From JACCTI01 sp051005695 (GTDB taxonomy: Bacteria > Verrucomicrobiota > Verrucomicrobiia > Chthoniobacterales > UBA10450), in assembly GCA_051005695.1 (NCBI GenBank), contig JBPCJC010000020.1, forward strand, positions 1-29,465: 29,465 bases of DNA, written 5' to 3'. The notes under the pieces are model-generated. The model searched no databases. It had not been told where the DNA came from and saw only the letters and a program-made list of their open reading frames with translations. The position numbers and the translations under genes were made by a program. The number at the start of each line of letters is the position of its first letter. Positions within the stretch are counted from its first letter, which is position 1. This document shows, one piece after another, positions 22,523-29,465 of the stretch.

Positions 22523-22737
22523 CGGCCGGATTGCAGGCGTTCGGCCAGCGGCCCGAACTGTCCCTGGCTCTCCCATTTCTGCTGCTGGTTCCAAGGCAGG
22601 GCGGATTCGCGCCCGGGCTGGCCGGCGATGATCTGCGGCTCGGGTTTAGACGCGCAAGAAGAAAAGAGGACGGCGGCGCCGACAAGGAGCGCGAGATGGG
22701 TGAGAAAACTTTTTGAACTACTAATTTGAGCCAGCAT
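22519..22737 (-). CDS. Small lipoprotein
   Basis: A 72-residue protein with a classic lipoprotein signal: hydrophobic core LALLVGAAVLFSSC and Cys28 as the lipidation site. The mature part (ASKPEPQIIAGQPGRESALPW) contains a Pro/Gly-rich stretch and a Gln-rich helix. Function unknown. The ATG at 22737 lies inside the 3' end of the upstream coiled-coil protein gene (overlap of 17 bases), showing a tight operon; the longer frame to 22821 is therefore rejected. Its stop overlaps that of glgC. Confidence 0.7.
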   Translation of the reverse strand: MLAQISSSKSFLTHLALLVGAAVLFSSCASKPEPQIIAGQPGRESALPWNQQQKWESQGQFGPLAERLQSGR

Positions 22738-23491
22738 AAATGACGATATCTCCGGGCTGCACCTGGACGCCGCGCGCCAGGGTGCTAGAGATGATATCGC
22801 CGATGGCGGTCGCCGGTTCAACCGAGGAGACGCGAATTCTTCCGATCAAGACGCCGCCGCGGAGAACGAGCATTTCGCTATTCGCTTCCACGCCTTGCCG
22901 TCCGCCGAGGTTGAGGACGACGAAGTTGTAGGCCTGGTTGACGGCGAGGACGGTGCCGCGAATTCCGGGATTGGTATGCGCAACCGAGAGGGCGCGTTTC
23001 CGCGGTGCGCCGACGATGGTGGTGCGATCCTCGGCGGTGCGGATTTTTTGCGTGAGCAATTGTTTCTCGCGCTCCGCGCTGTCGAGCTGGCGACGCGTTT
23101 CTTCGAGCTGCGCCTGCAAGTCGCCCGCGCCCGGCATCGGCAAGGTCTCGGGATTTTCTTTCGGGCCGGATTCTTCGAGGCGCTTTTGTGCTTCGAGTAA
23201 TTCTTTTTGTTTCGCCTGTAACTTCGCCTGGAGCTCGGCTTTTTCGGATTCGGATTTCACCAGGTCGGCTTCGGCGGTGGCGACTTTGGTGTCGATGGCG
23301 GCGGCACTGGCGGCAGTCGCGGGATTTTTCCGCGCAGGATGACCGGGCAGGACGTGCGGAGTTTGCGCAGCCGCGAGGCGCGCGCCTTCCGCGGCTTCGC
23401 GCAGCTCGCGGGCCTTGTTCGTGTTCAAGACTCCGAAGACCGCGGAAAGGGTCAGGAACAGAACGGACAGGCTAAGAAGTATCTTCGGCAT
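22721..23491 (-). CDS. Membrane-anchored coiled-coil protein with C-terminal beta domain
   Basis: A 256-residue protein: N-terminal membrane anchor or uncleaved signal (MPKILLSLSVLFLTLSAVFG), a long coiled coil broken by a Pro-rich segment (about residues 60-170, for example KSESEKAELQAKLQAKQKEL), and a C-terminal beta domain with RGTVLAVNQAYNFVVLNLG...GV......VLRGG..IGRI.V.SVEP..AIGDI. The latter recalls the beta domains of envelope proteins such as MreC, but only in pattern. It probably works at the cell envelope. I start at ATG 23491, not at 23545, because the anchor begins there. It forms an operon with the overlapping lipoprotein gene. Confidence 0.75.
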   Translation of the reverse strand: MPKILLSLSVLFLTLSAVFGVLNTNKARELREAAEGARLAAAQTPHVLPGHPARKNPATAASAAAIDTKVATAEADLVKSESEKAELQAKLQAKQKELLEAQKRLEESGPKENPETLPMPGAGDLQAQLEETRRQLDSAEREKQLLTQKIRTAEDRTTIVGAPRKRALSVAHTNPGIRGTVLAVNQAYNFVVLNLGGRQGVEANSEMLVLRGGVLIGRIRVSSVEPATAIGDIISSTLARGVQVQPGDIVIYAGSN

Positions 23492-23633
23492 GGATGGCTG
23501 CTGATGCGGGGCACTCTTGTAAGGGCAAAGCCAGTGGCTTGGCAATCCCGGAACGCGGCCGGCGCAGAATAGTTTTGGTGCGGGCGGGATTCCCGTTGCG
23601 CCTGTGCGCGTCCGGTTCTATAGGAAACGGCTC

Positions 23634-23780
23634 ATGGGCCAGCAACACCGCAAAATCGTAAAACGTCGGCGCCGCGCGGATTACCTGGAGCGCAAAAAAG
23701 TGAAGGCGAAAGCGGCCACGCCGGCGCGCCGGGAAGCGCCGAAAGCGAAGGCGAAAAAGAGCGCCGCCGCTGCGTCCTAG
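23634..23780 (+). CDS. Very basic 48-residue protein
   Basis: A short ORF of 48 codons plus TAG. The peptide starts MGQQHRKIVKRRRRADYLER and continues with a Lys/Ala/Arg-rich tail (KVKAKAATPARREAPKAKAK) ending in SAAAAS. The ATG at 23634 is preceded by AGGAAA about 8 bases upstream, a much better ribosome binding site than most in this window. I recall similar short proteins (MG.QH.K..KRRRR..YL.RKK) in other Verrucomicrobiota. The charge suggests a nucleic-acid or ribosome partner; function unknown. It lies alone, 23546-23633 upstream being non-coding, and is easily missed for its length. Confidence 0.75.
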   Translation: MGQQHRKIVKRRRRADYLERKKVKAKAATPARREAPKAKAKKSAAAAS

Positions 23781-23858
23781 AGTTCCGGCATTCGCCGCGC
23801 CGCCTCGGCGGCGGTCGGGATGGTTGCTTCTCTCGGCTGGCGTTCGTAGATCAGAAAC

Positions 23859-24263
23859 GTGCAGCCGCAGTATCTGATCGTGGATGGCCACAGCGTGATT
23901 TTCTCCTGGCCGGAGTTGCGCACACTGCACCAACGCCGGACTTCACTGGCGCGCGATGCGCTGGTGCAACGGTTGCGCGATTACCAGGATTGGACGGGCG
24001 TGCGGGTGGTGGTGGTTTTCGATGGCAAAGGGGCGGCAGTCGATGCGAGTGCGTTTCCCGGCGAGGTGCAGATTTTTTATTCGCGCGCCGGTCAAACCGC
24101 GGACTCGTTAGTCGAACGGCTGGCGAGCAAGTACGGCGAACAGTTCCGGCTTCTGGTCGCGACGAGCGATTATCTGGAACAAGAAACGGTCGCGGCCTGC
24201 GGAGCGGAATGTATTTCCGCGGAAGGCTTGCGGGGATTACTGGGAGAGGCGCGAACGCGCTGA
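23859..24263 (+). CDS. NYN-domain (YacP-like) RNase-fold protein
   Basis: A 134-residue protein of the NYN/PIN-like nuclease fold. The acidic residues expected for the metal site are at Asp9 (YLIVDGHSVIF), Asp55 (VVVVFDGKG), Asp82 (QTADSLVERL) and Asp104 (LVATSDYLEQ), and the order of strands fits the YacP group. Those proteins are thought to be rRNA- or tRNA-processing or degrading endonucleases. The start is GTG 23859; no ATG is available upstream of the first strand. It converges with the response regulator gene 20 bases on. Confidence 0.8.
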   Translation: MQPQYLIVDGHSVIFSWPELRTLHQRRTSLARDALVQRLRDYQDWTGVRVVVVFDGKGAAVDASAFPGEVQIFYSRAGQTADSLVERLASKYGEQFRLLVATSDYLEQETVAACGAECISAEGLRGLLGEARTR

Positions 24264-24283
24264 GCGCGCGGCGTTAGGACTTG

Positions 24284-24733
24284 TTAGGCAGCGCCGGCCA
24301 GCGGATGCGAGGAACGCGCAGTGAGCGCTTCGCGCCGGGCGCGTTGCTGGCAAGTGGCGAGGACGCGGGAGAGGACGCAGTAAAGCTGCTCGATCGGCAA
24401 ACTCTTGCTGACGTAACCGTTCGCACCTGCGCGCAAGGCGGCGTGCATTCGCTCTTCATCATAACCGACGCCGGTGAAGACGATGATCGGCAATTGCTGG
24501 CTCATCTCGCGAATGAAAGTGATCAGCGAAATCCCATCGACTTTCGGCATGTTCAAATCGACCACGACGACATCGCAGTGGTTGCGCTCCAGCCAGTGGG
24601 CGGTCTGGAACCCCTCGGTCAACGCCTCGCAGGTGTGACCTTTCTGTTGGAGATAAGTGACGAGGAACTTCGTGATCGCGGGATCGTCATCGATGATCAG
24701 GAATTCGGCAGCGGCGCGAGCGAGTAATTTCAT
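24284..24733 (-). CDS. Single-domain response regulator
   Basis: A 149-residue protein that consists of a CheY-like receiver domain and a short basic tail. Phosphorylation site residues are complete: Asp15-17 (IIDDDP), Asp59 (VVVVDLNMP), Thr87 (IIVFTGVG) and Lys110 (GYVSKSLP). There is no output domain, so it presumably acts by protein contact. Two histidine kinase genes lie 2-4 kb away on the same strand, but not adjacent, so pairing is uncertain. Start: ATG 24733 precedes the receiver core directly; the longer frame to 24784 lies in AT-rich promoter-like sequence. The stop TAA is part of a one-mismatch 9-mer (GCCTAACAA). Confidence 0.85.
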   Translation of the reverse strand: MKLLARAAAEFLIIDDDPAITKFLVTYLQQKGHTCEALTEGFQTAHWLERNHCDVVVVDLNMPKVDGISLITFIREMSQQLPIIVFTGVGYDEERMHAALRAGANGYVSKSLPIEQLYCVLSRVLATCQQRARREALTARSSHPLAGAA

Positions 24734-24794
24734 TAGGAAGCGGCTTATAATTTCTATATCGAATATAAGCACTATCCTTGCCAAGGACGGACGC

Positions 24795-24819
24795 CGCGCG
24801 CTTTGCGCGTGATTTTTTT
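24795..24819 (+). terminator. Intrinsic terminator without a matching upstream gene
   Basis: Stem CGCGCGC / GCGCGTG (24795-24801 and 24805-24811, one G-T pair) around a TTT loop, followed by A and seven T (24813-24819). It is in proper order for the plus strand. The nearest plus-strand gene ends 530 bases upstream, beyond the minus-strand response regulator. Confidence 0.5.
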
Positions 24820-24901
24820 GCGCTCTTGCTCACGGCTCACCGGCCCACGACGGGCTGCCGAGATTTTTGGAAAACGGGACGCGGTCGCCTGTTACGACCA
24901 C

Positions 24902-24910
24902 TCGTTAGGC
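24902..24910 (+). repeat. Dispersed 9-mer TCGTTAGGC, copy 9 (intergenic)
   Basis: Exact copy 11 bases downstream of the lpxD stop, in the gap before the response regulator gene. Confidence 0.8.
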
Positions 24911-24921
24911 GCGAAGCCCAC

Positions 24922-25941
24922 TCACATCTCGAGTTTTTTCTCGATCGCTTTCACCCGCGCGAAAAGTTTTCCGAGGCGATGAATCCAAGCCAGTTGTTCC
25001 TTCACTTCCGACAGCGGGGTCGCTGGCGTGCTCCACCATTTTCCGCCATCGGCCGGCAGGCTTTTTGAAACGCCGGTCTTGGCGCCGAGGAGGTTGCGGT
25101 CGCCGACGTCCAGATGCCCGGCGATGCCGACTTGGCCGCCGATCAAAACATTTTCGCCGATGCGCGTGCTGCCGGCGATGCCGACCTGCGCCGCGATCAT
25201 GGTGTGTTGCGCGACGACTACGTTGTGCGCGATCTGCACCAGATTATCGATCTTTACCCCGCGCTGGATCCAGGTGCGGCCAAAGCGGGCGCGATCGATC
25301 GTGGTGTTGGCGCCGATCTCGACGTCATCGTCGATTTGCACGATCCCAATTTGCGGAATTTTTTCGTGGTGGCCTTCCGCGGCTTCAAAACCAAAACCAT
25401 CCCCGCCGATGACAACGCCGCCGTGGATGATCACGCGGTCGCCAATCCGGCAGCGCTCGCGGATGGAAACGTGCGGGAAAATCCGGCACCCGGCGCCAAG
25501 GCGCGTTTCGTGGCCAATGTAAACGCCCGCACCGATGAAAGTGTCGTCGCCAATCTGCGCGCCAGACTCGACGACGGCATGAGGTTGAACCGAAACACGC
25601 GCGCCGATTTTCGCATCCGGCGCGATTACCGCGCTGGGATGAATGCCCGGCGCGAATTGAATCGGCTTCGGCGCGAGGCGCAGGACCACTTGGTCGAATG
25701 CCTTCGCCGGATTGTTCACGCGGATGAGCGCGGGCGAAATTTTTTCGGCGAACTCCGCGGGCACAAACGCGGCCGACGCGCGCGTCTTGCGCAGTTGCGT
25801 CAGGTAGTGCGGGTTCGCGTAAAAGGTGATCTCGCCGGGAGTCGCTTCCGCGAGCGAAGCGGCGCCGGTGATGATCTGCGTGCCGTCTCCGAGAAGTTCG
25901 CCACCAGAATCGCGCGCGAGTTGTTCGAGCGTGAAAGTCAT
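24922..25941 (-). CDS. lpxD: UDP-3-O-acylglucosamine N-acyltransferase
   Basis: A 339-residue enzyme of lipid A synthesis; it adds the N-linked hydroxyacyl chain to UDP-3-O-acylglucosamine using acyl-ACP. The uridine-binding N-terminal domain (MTFTLEQLA..SGGELLGD) is followed by the left-handed beta-helix of hexapeptide repeats; the catalytic His is residue 239 in LVQIAHNVVVAQH, the same number as in E. coli. The C-terminal helix (WIHRLGKLFARVKAIEKKLE) is present too. The frame opens at 25968 with GTG, but ATG 25941 gives the normal N-terminus and is preferred. It comes 30 bases after fba on the same strand and shows that the organism has an LPS-type outer membrane. Confidence 0.95.
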   Translation of the reverse strand: MTFTLEQLARDSGGELLGDGTQIITGAASLAEATPGEITFYANPHYLTQLRKTRASAAFVPAEFAEKISPALIRVNNPAKAFDQVVLRLAPKPIQFAPGIHPSAVIAPDAKIGARVSVQPHAVVESGAQIGDDTFIGAGVYIGHETRLGAGCRIFPHVSIRERCRIGDRVIIHGGVVIGGDGFGFEAAEGHHEKIPQIGIVQIDDDVEIGANTTIDRARFGRTWIQRGVKIDNLVQIAHNVVVAQHTMIAAQVGIAGSTRIGENVLIGGQVGIAGHLDVGDRNLLGAKTGVSKSLPADGGKWWSTPATPLSEVKEQLAWIHRLGKLFARVKAIEKKLEM

Positions 25942-25971
25942 CGGCGCCACGGTCGTGCTCGCCGCCACGGC

Positions 25972-26925
25972 TCAGGCCGCGACACTCGCGCGCACTGCCT
26001 CCAATTGCCCGGCCGAGCCGAGCTTCTCGTTTTTGCGCGCGATGAAGTTTGCGTATTCCTCCATGAAAATTTTTCCGGGCGGACGGAAATCGAATTCCGC
26101 GGGTTTATCGCGGAAGAATTCCCGATGCACCCGGGTCCAAACCAAACGCCCATCGGTATCGATATTGACCTTGGTCACACCGAGCTTGGCCGCGGGGAGA
26201 TATTCGTTTTCGGCCACTCCGCGCGCGCTCGGGTCGAGCTTACCGCCGGCAGCGTTGATCCGCTGGACTTCTTCGATCGGCACGCTCGAGCTGCCGTGCA
26301 TCACGATCGGCATCCCGGGGACTTTCTGTGAGATCGCTTCGATGACATCGAAGCGGAGTGATTGCTGGCCCTTGAATTTGTAAGCGCCGTGACTAGTGCC
26401 GATCGCGGCCGCGAGCGAATCGCAACCCGAGCGCTCGACGAATTCGCCGGCTTCGTCAGGATTCGTTAGGCAAGCATGGCCTTCGTCCACCTTGATGTCT
26501 TCCTCCACCCCGCCGAGTTGCCCGAGCTCGGCCTCCACGCTGAGGCCTTTGGCGCGCGCGCGATCGGCCACGCGGCGAGTGATCGCGATGTTCTCGTCGA
26601 AGGACTCGTGGCTGGCGTCGATCATGACTGAACTGTAGAACCCCGAGTCGATGCAATCGTAGCAAGTCTCCTCGTCGCCGTGATCGAGATGAACCGCGAA
26701 GATCGCCTCCGAAAACATCACTTCAGCGGTCCGAATAATTGCCTCGAGCATGCGTTTGTCGGTGTATTTTCGCGCGCCTTTCGAGAGCTGAATAATGAAG
26801 GGCGCCTTGCTTTGGATGCAGCCGCGAAAAAGCCCCATGGTCTGCTCGAGGTTGTTGATATTGTAGGCGCCGACGGCGAATTTTTTGTAGGCGACTTTGT
26901 AGAGTTGGGCAGTGGTAACGATCAT
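25972..26925 (-). CDS. fba: Class II fructose-bisphosphate aldolase
   Basis: A 317-residue zinc-dependent aldolase that interconverts fructose 1,6-bisphosphate and the triose phosphates. Metal and active site residues are seen in VHLDHGDEE (79-87), VEAELGQLGGVEED (130-143), IGTSHGAYKFKGQ (175-187, His179) and VMHGSSSVP (208-216, His210). KVNIDTDGR near the C-terminus binds substrate phosphate. I start at ATG 26925 (MIVTTAQLYKVAYKKFAVGAY); the frame open to 26979 lies in the end of the kinase gene. Same strand as lpxD, with which it is probably co-transcribed. Confidence 0.95.
   Translation of the reverse strand: MIVTTAQLYKVAYKKFAVGAYNINNLEQTMGLFRGCIQSKAPFIIQLSKGARKYTDKRMLEAIIRTAEVMFSEAIFAVHLDHGDEETCYDCIDSGFYSSVMIDASHESFDENIAITRRVADRARAKGLSVEAELGQLGGVEEDIKVDEGHACLTNPDEAGEFVERSGCDSLAAAIGTSHGAYKFKGQQSLRFDVIEAISQKVPGMPIVMHGSSSVPIEEVQRINAAGGKLDPSARGVAENEYLPAAKLGVTKVNIDTDGRLVWTRVHREFFRDKPAEFDFRPPGKIFMEEYANFIARKNEKLGSAGQLEAVRASVAA
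26463..26471 (+). repeat. Dispersed 9-mer TCGTTAGGC, copy 10 (in fba)
   Basis: Exact copy antisense to fba, whose codons read (T)GC CTA ACG A(AT), Cys-Leu-Thr-Asn, with the uncommon CTA codon. Confidence 0.8.
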
Positions 26926-26962
26926 AGGTATATGGAGTGTTGAAATTTTTTCGAGGCGGCGC

Positions 26963-28963
26963 TCATTCGTCGTCTTCACTCACTGGCAACATCACGCTGA
27001 CGGAAGTGCCTTGCGGATTGGAATCAATATCCACCCGGCCGTTGTGATCGAAAACGGTGCGTTTCACGATCGGCAAACCGAGACCCATTCCGCGCGCCTT
27101 GGTGGTGCAGAAGGGCGAGAAAATTTTGTCCTTTAATTCCGGCGCGATCCCGCGGCCGTTGTCCTGCACGGTCACGATGACGCCAGTGTTCGATTTGCCT
27201 TCACGGATCGACTTCGCCCCGAGGATCACGCGCGGTTTATTTTGTCCGTGAGTCGCTTCGGCGGCATTCGCGACCAGGTGCGCGAAGGCTTCGGTCAAGG
27301 CTATCTCGTCGCCGAGCACGCGCGGCAAGTCGTTAGGCAAATCGACTTCCACCGGGGTCCCGTTGGTATGGAAACGCTCGCGCACCACTTCCAGCGCGCG
27401 TTTAACGGATTTGCGCAGATCGATCGATTTCATGACCAACTCTGGCGGGTGCGCGAAGTCGTTAATCTGGGTGATGATTTTGTCCAGCCGATCGATTTCT
27501 TGGACAACGATGCCGTTGAATTCATCACGAAAACCGGCGTCGTCGAAACGCTCCGGCAGGAGTTGCGCGAAAGTTTTGATCGCGACCAGCGGGTTGCGGA
27601 TTTCATGCGACATGCTCGAGGCGAGATCGGTCCAAAAAGTAGCGCGATCGAGCAGGTCCCGTTTCTCGCGCAGATTTTCCTGTCCGGTCAGGTCCTGGAT
27701 GACCGCGACCGCGCCAAGCGGCGTGCGCTGATCCATCAGCCGGCGCGTCTCCACGGAGAGCGAGCGACGCGTGCTGCCATCGACCCATTGCTCCGCGGGC
27801 GCGGTCGTGTTTTCCTCGAGTGTTTGCCGCAACAAAGACGCGATCCGGCTGCCGGCGGCTTCTACCGGACGATGCAAAACGTCAGCGGCCGACAATCCGA
27901 GCATCAACTCCGCGGTCGGATTAAACCAACGCACGATCGCATCTTCATCCGTGGCCACGATCCCGGGCGGGATCGATTTCAAGAGCGTTTCCGCGAGCGT
28001 TTTTTGCAGCGTGACTTCTTCGTGAAGGAGCGCGTTCTCGAGCACAGTGGAGACGTGTTCTGCCAGGAGCATGAGGTTTTCGAGATCCTGATAACCAAGA
28101 GGTTGACCGGTGAAGCGATGACCGAAAAAGAGCCACCCAATGACCCGGCCGCGGGCGTGCAAAGGCACGATCACTTCCGCGCCAAAAGTATCGAGCGCGC
28201 GGCGCATGAGCCCGCGCTGCGAAGGCTCGGCGTGCGCGAGATTGTTTCGGCAGATGAGGTGGGCGTGCAATTCAAACCAGCGCACGAGCGCGTCGCGTTC
28301 GTCGTACTCGACATCGTAGGTTTCCGGGAGACAGCGCAAGCCGGCGCGGAGGCGATAACGATCGCCCTGGCGAATGCGCGAAAAAATTCCCACGCGCGTC
28401 ACGCTGGCCGCGTCGGCCACGCTCTCGACCAAATTCGCGAGCAACGTCTCCACATTATCGAAGCGGCGAAAGACGCGCGGAAAACGCAGCATCGGCATCG
28501 AGCTCGTGTGACGTTCTGGCGGCGCGAGTTCGAGTGCGCGCGCCGGTTCCGCCATCGGCACCAGGCTGGTCTGGCCGCGTAGTTCGCGATTTTCCTGGGC
28601 TAATCGAAGATGATCGAACGCGCGCCCGACAAAGGCTTGGAAGCGGCGGCGATCGAGATGCAAATCTTCCGCGGCATAAATCCCGGATTGCTCGGCCTCG
28701 CGTAAAGGCTCCGAGCGCAGATTACCGAGCGCGGTGATCAGGACCTCGGGCCATTCGCGTTGCACTTGCTCGAGCAAATCGTGGGTATCTTTCGCGCGCA
28801 GATCGGCGAGCAAAAGCGCGGGGCTCGCCTGTTGCAAAACCGCCTCGAGACGGTCCGGCTCCGAGACGTGTCGGACCTGCGCGATCACGCGGAGGAACGC
28901 CTTAATCCGCCGCGCGAGATCGGTGTCCTGCGTATAGAGAATACAAATTGGGGGCGGGGTCAT
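26963..28963 (-). CDS. Sensor histidine kinase with receiver-like, GAF and PAS domains
   Basis: A 666-residue soluble kinase without membrane spans. Residues 1-125 form a receiver-like domain (ILYTQDTDLARRI, LLLADLRAKD) that looks degenerate. About 165-315 is a GAF domain, 325-435 a PAS domain (GIVATDEDAIVRWFNPTAE). The phospho-acceptor His453 is in SMSHEIRNPL; the ATPase domain has NAAEAT (N box, Asn566), DNGRGIAP (601-608) and GMGLGLPIV (625-633). The GAF/PAS parts suggest a cytoplasmic or small-molecule signal. Its ATG overlaps the stop of the upstream kinase gene by 4 bases (28960-28963), so both are made together. One 9-mer lies in the ATPase part. Confidence 0.9.
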   Translation of the reverse strand: MTPPPICILYTQDTDLARRIKAFLRVIAQVRHVSEPDRLEAVLQQASPALLLADLRAKDTHDLLEQVQREWPEVLITALGNLRSEPLREAEQSGIYAAEDLHLDRRRFQAFVGRAFDHLRLAQENRELRGQTSLVPMAEPARALELAPPERHTSSMPMLRFPRVFRRFDNVETLLANLVESVADAASVTRVGIFSRIRQGDRYRLRAGLRCLPETYDVEYDERDALVRWFELHAHLICRNNLAHAEPSQRGLMRRALDTFGAEVIVPLHARGRVIGWLFFGHRFTGQPLGYQDLENLMLLAEHVSTVLENALLHEEVTLQKTLAETLLKSIPPGIVATDEDAIVRWFNPTAELMLGLSAADVLHRPVEAAGSRIASLLRQTLEENTTAPAEQWVDGSTRRSLSVETRRLMDQRTPLGAVAVIQDLTGQENLREKRDLLDRATFWTDLASSMSHEIRNPLVAIKTFAQLLPERFDDAGFRDEFNGIVVQEIDRLDKIITQINDFAHPPELVMKSIDLRKSVKRALEVVRERFHTNGTPVEVDLPNDLPRVLGDEIALTEAFAHLVANAAEATHGQNKPRVILGAKSIREGKSNTGVIVTVQDNGRGIAPELKDKIFSPFCTTKARGMGLGLPIVKRTVFDHNGRVDIDSNPQGTSVSVMLPVSEDDE
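27330..27338 (+). repeat. Dispersed 9-mer TCGTTAGGC, copy 11 (in the kinase gene)
   Basis: Exact copy antisense to the kinase gene, whose codons read (TT)G CCT AAC GA(C), Leu-Pro-Asn-Asp. Confidence 0.8.
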
Positions 28964-29465
28964 GCAGCGGCGACCTCCTCCTGGAAGCGAACGAGGGGCA
29001 GGAGAATATGAAACGCGGTCCCTTTGGAAAGCTCGCTCTCCACTTCGATCTGTCCGCCATGTTCCTGGATGATGCCGTGCACTACCGAGAGGCCGAGGCC
29101 AGTGCCGTAATCCTTGGTCGTAAAGAAGGGATCGAAGACGTGCGCAACGTCTTCGCTTTTGATGCCCTCGCCGTCGTCGCGCACCGTCACGCGCAAGACT
29201 TCGTGGACTTCGCCGTTGATTCCGCTGGCCGGCGACACCAACTCATCATTCGAGCGGATTTCGGTGACCACGGTAAGCTCGCCGCCATGCTTCATCGCAT
29301 CCATCGCGTTCAGGAAAAAATTAAGGAAAACTTGTTCAATTTGGTCGGCATCGGCGCGGATAGTATCCACGTCCGCATTCCACGAACGAGATAATTTGAT
29401 TTCTTTCTGATAAAGCCGGTGACCGACGAGGGTGAGCGATTTTTCCAGCACTTCGTGGACGTGCA
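28960..29465 (-). CDS. Histidine kinase, C-terminal part (5' end outside the window)
   Basis: About 168 residues of an HATPase domain are present: DADQIEQVFLNFFLNAMDAM (N box), VRDDGEGI (G1), FDPFFTTKDYGTGLGLSVVHG (F and G2 boxes; the second is a perfect match to the NtrB/AtoS type) and the final GTAFHILLP. The phospho-acceptor part and the sensor domain lie beyond the right edge. It is the upstream member of a two-kinase operon; its last codon overlaps the start of the next kinase gene in an ATGA. Confidence 0.92.
   Translation of the reverse strand, partial: HVHEVLEKSLTLVGHRLYQKEIKLSRSWNADVDTIRADADQIEQVFLNFFLNAMDAMKHGGELTVVTEIRSNDELVSPASGINGEVHEVLRVTVRDDGEGIKSEDVAHVFDPFFTTKDYGTGLGLSVVHGIIQEHGGQIEVESELSKGTAFHILLPLVRFQEEVAAA

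Noticed and set aside
25114..26331. 405-codon open frame on the plus strand
   Set aside because: It crosses lpxD and fba in antisense; both are certain genes.
27242..28582. 446-codon open frame on the plus strand
   Set aside because: Antisense shadow of the histidine kinase gene, whose domains are unmistakable.

Overview
The window reads as chromosome of a GC-rich, Gram-negative, probably soil-dwelling member of the Verrucomicrobiota, most likely near Chthoniobacterales/Spartobacteria. This is inferred from protein flavour, not from a marker search. The clues are an lpxD gene (lipid A, hence an outer membrane), secreted proteins carrying a repeated DVLIGGFIV...RA.GPSL domain typical of this phylum, a 48-residue very basic protein of a verrucomicrobial type, many start codons without a Shine-Dalgarno sequence, and a eukaryal/archaeal-type prolyl-tRNA synthetase. 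No rRNA, tRNA or CRISPR array was seen.

Layout. 1-114 is the end of an IS3-like element running off the left edge. 246-636 holds a 26-bp direct repeat around a small secreted ORF. 705-7993 is a housekeeping stretch: membrane proteins, a tRNA-binding protein, proS, two paralogous secreted helical proteins, a CAP-domain protein, rplM-rpsI with a clear promoter, a TPR membrane protein and a class V aminotransferase. 8071-14051 is mostly envelope and export: a lipoprotein, a matrixin-like metalloprotease, a secreted partner-like protein, a small lipoprotein, and a DsbD-like reductase in an operon with a redoxin.

14052-21184 is accessory. It starts with an array of degenerate 21-bp units. A HEPN gene pair follows, then a run of broken defence-type genes: a DNA methyltransferase remnant with frameshifts, a small ORF and an Abi-like ORF each cut by an in-frame stop, and a PD-(D/E)XK nuclease-like gene with a +1 frameshift. 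Next come a large NHL beta-propeller protein, a short-chain dehydrogenase remnant and a second 21-bp array in opposite orientation. From 21185 to the end the content is ordinary again: glgC, a coiled-coil envelope protein with a lipoprotein, a short basic protein, a NYN-domain protein, a receiver protein, fba-lpxD and two overlapping histidine kinase genes.

Two signals are not explained by the genes. The 9-mer TCGTTAGGC (or its complement) occurs 11 times exactly, on both strands, in several reading frames and between genes; about 0.2 copies are expected by chance. The two 21-bp arrays share a core, have phased A-tracts, and bracket the decayed defence region in inverted orientation.
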